A DNA stretch of 8,532 bases, taken from NCBI GenBank assembly GCA_045651165.1, contig JAZRRX010000015.1, forward strand, positions 1-8,532. The letters run 5' to 3'. This stretch comes from RGIG4608 sp045651165 (GTDB lineage Bacteria; Bacillota; Clostridia; Oscillospirales; CAG-272). The position numbers and the translations under genes are program-made. The notes beneath the pieces were generated by a model. That model had not been told where the DNA came from. It saw nothing but the letters and a program-made list of their open reading frames with translations, and ran no database searches. Below, in pieces: positions 5,173 through 8,532 of this stretch; within the stretch, counting starts at the first letter, position 1, and the number at the start of each line of letters is the position of its first letter.

Positions 5173-6189
5173 ATGCTCAAAATAGGAAATGCAGAATTAA
5201 AACACGGAATTATATTAGCACCAATGGCAGGAGCTACCGACCATGCGTTTCGCACAATTTGTCGTTCGTTTGGTGCAGAATATATCGTTTCAGAGATGGT
5301 TTGTGCAAAGGCACTTTGCTATGAGCAAAAAATAAAAAAGAGCTTAGCAGCATCTCCCTCCAAAACTGCGCCCTTGGCGGCTATCGGTGAAAACGAGTTG
5401 CCAATGGCGGTGCAAATATTCGGCAGTGAGCCCGAATTTATGGCCGAAGCGGCTCGAATGATTGCAGAAAATAATTATCGTGGTACAACAAGCAAGTTTA
5501 AACCGACAGCCATAGATATCAATATGGGTTGTCCTGTGCCAAAGGTGGTTTCAAATGGTGAGGGCTCAGCTCTTCTCAAAAATCCCGAATTGGCAGGCAA
5601 AATCGTTGAGGCGGTTGTTCGTTCTGTGGATATTCCCGTTACCGTTAAAATAAGAACGGGTTGGGATAAGAACTCTATAAATGCTGTGGAAATGGCAAAG
5701 CGTCTTGAAGCATCGGGAGCCACACTTATCTGTGTGCACGGAAGAACGCGCGAGCAACAATACGCGCCGTATGCCGATTGGAGTCAAATAGCGCGTGTTA
5801 AAGAAGCCGTTAAAATTCCCGTTATTGGCAACGGAGATATATTTGAACCGCAGGACGCTCTTAGAATGATAAATGAAACAGGTTGTGACGGCGTGATGAT
5901 AGGACGCGGTGCGCTTGGCAATCCTTGGATATTCGAAAATGTTATCAATCTTTTTGAGGGTAGAGAATTGCGCGAAATATCAGTGAACGAAACCGTTGAT
6001 GTTGCTCTTGCTCATCTTAAACTTATGATTGAGGATAAGGGCGAGCGCGCAGGTATTGCAGAGAGTAGAAAACACCTTGGGTGGTATATGAAGGGAATAC
6101 GTGGTGCATCAGAACTTAGAAATCGTATAAACTGCGCACAAAACCTTTCTGAACTTACTGAAATATTAACCACACTTAAGGAATTTTAA
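5173..6189 (+). CDS. dusB: tRNA-dihydrouridine synthase, DusB-like
   Basis: A 338-residue FMN- and NADPH-dependent enzyme that reduces uridines in the tRNA D-loop to dihydrouridine in the cytoplasm. A TIM barrel carries APMAGATD (16-23, FMN binding), INMGCPVPK (116-124) with catalytic Cys120, VKIRTGW (158-164) with an FMN-contacting Lys159, HGRT (189-192), GNGDI (219-223) and GRGALGNPW (244-252, phosphate binding). HLGWYMKG (301-308) in the helical C-terminal domain is typical of the NifR3/DusB group. Length is usual for the family. Residues 100-111 (NNYRGTTSKFKP) form a somewhat longer loop before the catalytic motif. The start has GGAGGG six bases upstream. A protease gene follows after 17 bp with no terminator between, so the two are likely co-transcribed. 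Confidence 0.96.
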   Translation: MLKIGNAELKHGIILAPMAGATDHAFRTICRSFGAEYIVSEMVCAKALCYEQKIKKSLAASPSKTAPLAAIGENELPMAVQIFGSEPEFMAEAARMIAENNYRGTTSKFKPTAIDINMGCPVPKVVSNGEGSALLKNPELAGKIVEAVVRSVDIPVTVKIRTGWDKNSINAVEMAKRLEASGATLICVHGRTREQQYAPYADWSQIARVKEAVKIPVIGNGDIFEPQDALRMINETGCDGVMIGRGALGNPWIFENVINLFEGRELREISVNETVDVALAHLKLMIEDKGERAGIAESRKHLGWYMKGIRGASELRNRINCAQNLSELTEILTTLKEF

Positions 6190-6206
6190 AAGCAAAAGGA
6201 ATTTTT

Positions 6207-7184
6207 ATGAAAAGAATTATATCGTTATTTATTATATTAGCAACTTTATTTTTGTTGATGTGTAGTTGCTCGCTTTTGCCTAAGTCAATGCAATTTTGCA
6301 AGGTGAAGTTTTACGTTGATGGCGAGTTATTTGAAACAAAGACGGTAGCATTTGGGCAAGCTGTTGATATGCCAGAAATACCCCAAAAAACAAACGAAGT
6401 ATTCATTGGTTGGGGAACAGGTGGTGATGTTGCCTACTACTATGATTTTTCAAGCAAGGTAAGTACGGATATTGACTTGTATGCATATTTTGTTATAGAT
6501 GCAGTTGCTATGAGTAATATGGTAATGAAGCAAACTATAAAGAGTATCGTTACTGTAGAAAACAAATGCTATAACACTTTGGGTGGAAGTTTAGTTGAAA
6601 CAAATTCAAATATATCCCAGGGTTCAGGCGTGATAGTTGAAATATCGGATGGATATTGTTATGTTTTAACCAATTATCATGTTATCGACAATGAGAAAGG
6701 TTACTCTAGACAAGCGTTTACTGTTGAAGATGCTTGGGGAAATAAATATGAGGCTCAAATTTATAAAAATTATAAAAAGAGCGATTATGCTATGAGTGAA
6801 GATTATGACTTGGCGCTTTTGTGTTTTAAATATACAACAACGGGCAAAAATGACCTTGAGGCACTTGTCTTTGGCGCAAATCCTCAAAAAGCAGATTATA
6901 TAGCTTCACTTGGCACTCCTGGGGGACTTCAAAATGCCATTACATATGGCCATGTATATGACTATCAAAAGGTTAATACGAGTGAAGACGGAGCATTACA
7001 AAAAATAACATTTGACGTTGTCATTCATAATGCTCCTTTAAATCACGGATCAAGTGGAGGAGCTATCATCAATACAAAGGGTGAGCTTGTGGGCATAAAT
7101 TTTGCAGGATATGATGACGGCAAGTATGGTTGTGCAATTCCCATCTCAAAAGTTATTGAATTTATGAATACATTTGTATATTAA
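6207..7184 (+). CDS. Lipoprotein with InlB-type repeat and trypsin-like serine protease domain
   Basis: A 325-residue predicted surface protease. The signal peptide ends in MCS-C21, a slightly irregular lipobox, so lipid attachment is likely but not certain. Residues about 30-95 look like one Listeria-Bacteroides (InlB B-type, Flg_new) repeat: KVKFYVDGE, then FIGWG, then DIDLYAYF. Residues about 110-325 form a trypsin-like fold with a full triad: His158 in TNYHVID, Asp201 in YDLALL and Ser283 in GSSGGAI, near the DegP/HtrA pattern. No PDZ domain follows, so it is shorter than HtrA. The C-terminal GVNFAGY-like stretch GINFAGYDDG (296-305) fits the substrate-binding wall. Its start has AAGGA six bases upstream. 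It lies 17 bp after dusB and ends in a terminator shared with convergent holA. The substrate is unknown. Confidence 0.88.
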   Translation: MKRIISLFIILATLFLLMCSCSLLPKSMQFCKVKFYVDGELFETKTVAFGQAVDMPEIPQKTNEVFIGWGTGGDVAYYYDFSSKVSTDIDLYAYFVIDAVAMSNMVMKQTIKSIVTVENKCYNTLGGSLVETNSNISQGSGVIVEISDGYCYVLTNYHVIDNEKGYSRQAFTVEDAWGNKYEAQIYKNYKKSDYAMSEDYDLALLCFKYTTTGKNDLEALVFGANPQKADYIASLGTPGGLQNAITYGHVYDYQKVNTSEDGALQKITFDVVIHNAPLNHGSSGGAIINTKGELVGINFAGYDDGKYGCAIPISKVIEFMNTFVY

Positions 7185-7217
7185 AAAAATCAGCAGGGAA
7201 AACCCTGCTGATTTTTT
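7184..7217. terminator. Shared bidirectional terminator of the protease operon and holA
   Basis: A perfect stem with core ATCAGCAGGG (7189-7198) and CCCTGCTGAT (7203-7212) has an AAAA loop and is flanked by an A-run and a T-run. The last base of the protease stop (7182-7184) and of the holA stop (7218-7216) fall in its flanks. One hairpin thus ends both convergent genes. Confidence 0.92.
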
Positions 7218-8262
7218 ATATTGAACATATTAATTTTTCAAGATGTAGATAACCCGAATCAAATCGATATTTCATCGCGAGATCGGCTTCACTGGCAAGA
7301 TAGACTGCTTTTTGCAAACGTTCAAGGTCAGTTTTGCGAGCGCTATTTACATAAAAGTTAAGTTTGTTAATGCTAATTCCTGTTTCGGCAGATATTTGTT
7401 GTTCATTTTTGCCTGCGAGGAGCATAATTTTTATTTTTAGCAAATCTGCGAATATACCAGAAATCTCACCCATAATAAGAAGGGGCTCAATTTGTTTGAA
7501 TTTCATTATTGATAGAATTGATAGTGCATCATTTTTTCTACCACCAAGAATGGCATTTGAAAATTCATAAGTTCCATACTCCATCTCTGCTGAGCAGATT
7601 AGAGGAATATCTTCGCGAGTTATATAGTCGCGTCCTTGGGAACGAGCATAAAGCGAAAGTTTTTCAATTTCGTTTGAAAGCGTGAACATATCCTTTGAAC
7701 AATATTCAACAAGAAATGAACAATCAGCTTGAGATGCTTTTATTCCTTGATGCTCAAAGTGTCGATAGGACCATAACGCGAGCTTTTGAGGTGTGGGAGA
7801 TTCAAATTTGACGGGCAAAAGGCGTTCTGAAAGCTCTTTTAAAGCACCTGTGGGAGCTTTTCGTGGCATTTCTTCTGTTATGTTGCCAAAAGGAAGAACA
7901 AGCACAAAATTGTTATAGTCAAACTCTTCAAGGTGGGCAAGTGCATCAAGAAATTCATTGTATTCAGATATGTTCGCTTTTGAGGACATTTTTTTGATAT
8001 TAAGTCCATTCAAAACCACAAGTTTGCGCTCTGCCATCATTGGTGGCATGGAAAGGGTGTCGATGAGCTTGTCTGGAGTGTAGTCCATAACATCCATCTG
8101 TATGAAATTAAAAATTTCGAGCGTTTCGTCAATGCCCATAGCTTCTTTTAATGATTTTATAGCGTGAGATTTGAGATAATCTTCTTCGCCATAGAAAAGA
8201 TAATTGCCATCGGGATTTTCTTTTATTTTTTTGGTAAAATCCAAATTTGAAATGATATCCAC
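7216..8262 (-). CDS. holA: DNA polymerase III delta subunit (clamp loader)
   Basis: A 348-residue protein. Delta is the clamp-loader subunit that opens the beta sliding clamp so it can be loaded onto DNA. Domain I carries YLFYGEEDYL (21-30) and MAERKLVVLNG (76-86), both typical of HolA; like other delta subunits it shows no Walker A motif. Domain II includes DMFTLSNEIEKLSLY (191-205) and YITREDIPLI (213-222). The C-terminal collar domain ends with EADLAMKYRFDSGYLHLEKL (325-344). Length matches the usual 330-350. The frame stays open back to an ATG at 8394, but the promoter at 8288-8316 lies inside that extension. An AGGTG site six bases before GTG 8262 marks GTG as the start. It is monocistronic. 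Confidence 0.93.
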   Translation of the reverse strand: MDIISNLDFTKKIKENPDGNYLFYGEEDYLKSHAIKSLKEAMGIDETLEIFNFIQMDVMDYTPDKLIDTLSMPPMMAERKLVVLNGLNIKKMSSKANISEYNEFLDALAHLEEFDYNNFVLVLPFGNITEEMPRKAPTGALKELSERLLPVKFESPTPQKLALWSYRHFEHQGIKASQADCSFLVEYCSKDMFTLSNEIEKLSLYARSQGRDYITREDIPLICSAEMEYGTYEFSNAILGGRKNDALSILSIMKFKQIEPLLIMGEISGIFADLLKIKIMLLAGKNEQQISAETGISINKLNFYVNSARKTDLERLQKAVYLASEADLAMKYRFDSGYLHLEKLICSI

Positions 8263-8268
8263 AAACCT

Positions 8269-8273
8269 CACCT
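8269..8273 (-). promoter_or_regulatory. Ribosome binding site deciding the holA GTG start
   Basis: On the minus strand AGGTG (8273-8269) is followed by AGGTTT and then GTG at 8262. No in-frame ATG lies nearby: the next methionine is residue 42, too deep in domain I. Confidence 0.8.
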
Positions 8274-8287
8274 GCCTTTCCTGTTGT

Positions 8288-8316
8288 ATTATATCACAAA
8301 AAGAAAGAGTTTGCAA
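8288..8316 (-). promoter_or_regulatory. Promoter of holA
   Basis: On the minus strand TTGCAA (8316-8311), a 17-bp spacer and a perfect TATAAT (8293-8288). Transcription should start near 8281, giving a leader of about 20 bases. The boxes and spacing are the same as in the alkaline phosphatase promoter. Confidence 0.85.
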
Positions 8317-8532
8317 GTGGTTTTTGTTGCGTATAAATTGGGATTTATGGAGGAGTAACAATCTGCTTTTGGATTGTTTCGTCCACCTTTTCAAAGGTGG
8401 CTCTCCACGAGCAGTGGCGCGGGTACGGGGCGCGTAGCCCTGTATTCAGCGTTTCTTTTGGAGCTTTTCTTTGCGCTTGTACTTGCAAAGAAAAGCGGCT
8501 AACGATTACTGATTACTAAATCCTTACTCGCT
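8317..8532. other. Right-end intergenic block with hairpins, no gene supported
   Basis: No coding region is credible here. Stem-loops seen: 8359-8376 (CAATC/GATTG), 8383-8400 (CCACCTTT/AAAGGTGG), 8405-8417 (CCAC/GTGG), 8428-8440 (GGGC/GCCC, loop GCGTA) and 8463-8496 (12-bp perfect stem GCTTTTCTTTGC/GCAAAGAAAAGC). None has a clear T-run, so they do not look like plain terminators. GCCCTGTATTC at 8437-8447 resembles the minus-strand reading of 366-376. The block is cut by the window end and may belong to a larger element. Confidence 0.6.

Noticed and set aside
8204..8437. Plus-strand 77-codon open frame at the right end
   Set aside because: It is antisense to the start of holA and runs into the hairpin block; no ribosome binding site or recognisable protein.

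Overview
The window looks like ordinary chromosome from an AT-rich Gram-positive bacterium, most likely an uncultured member of Clostridia (Bacillota). Evidence: all three tRNA genes encode CCA, the Shine-Dalgarno sites are strong (AGGAGG, GGAGGG), the promoters are near-consensus sigma-A type with 17-bp spacers, two lipoproteins are predicted, and DNA polymerase III delta is of the Firmicutes type. The lineage is an inference from sequence style; no 16S gene is present.

Layout, left to right. (1) tRNA-Phe(GAA) and tRNA-Gly(GCC), then a strong terminator and about 340 bases without a gene, filled by small perfect hairpins and partial copies of the tRNA-Gly T-arm. (2) On the minus strand, a secreted alkaline phosphatase lipoprotein with its own promoter and terminator. 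(3) tRNA-Cys(GCA), divergent from the phosphatase, with a consensus promoter and terminator, then about 245 bases holding a 73-74 bp imperfect direct repeat and more hairpins. (4) On the minus strand, a large calcium-type P-type ATPase related to the PMCA group. (5) Divergent from it, a plus-strand pair: a DusB-like tRNA-dihydrouridine synthase and, 17 bp later, a lipoprotein with an InlB-type repeat and a trypsin-like serine protease domain. (6) Convergent with that pair and sharing its terminator, holA (DNA polymerase III delta), whose promoter and ribosome binding site fix a GTG start. (7) A right-hand end of about 215 bases with more hairpins and no supported gene.

The genes do not form one pathway. 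They are housekeeping functions (tRNAs, tRNA modification, clamp loading) interleaved with cell-envelope functions (phosphatase, cation pump, surface protease). No defence system, mobile-element gene or CRISPR array was found.

The unexplained part is intergenic. Eleven perfect stem-loops lie head to tail between 173 and 567. Four full or partial tRNA-Gly T-arm segments lie within about 370 bases. A shared motif, TTGCAC-N4-TACGCG, sits directly after the T-run at three places next to tRNA terminators. These features suggest a family of structured intergenic repeats associated with tRNA 3' ends. What they do is not known from this sequence.
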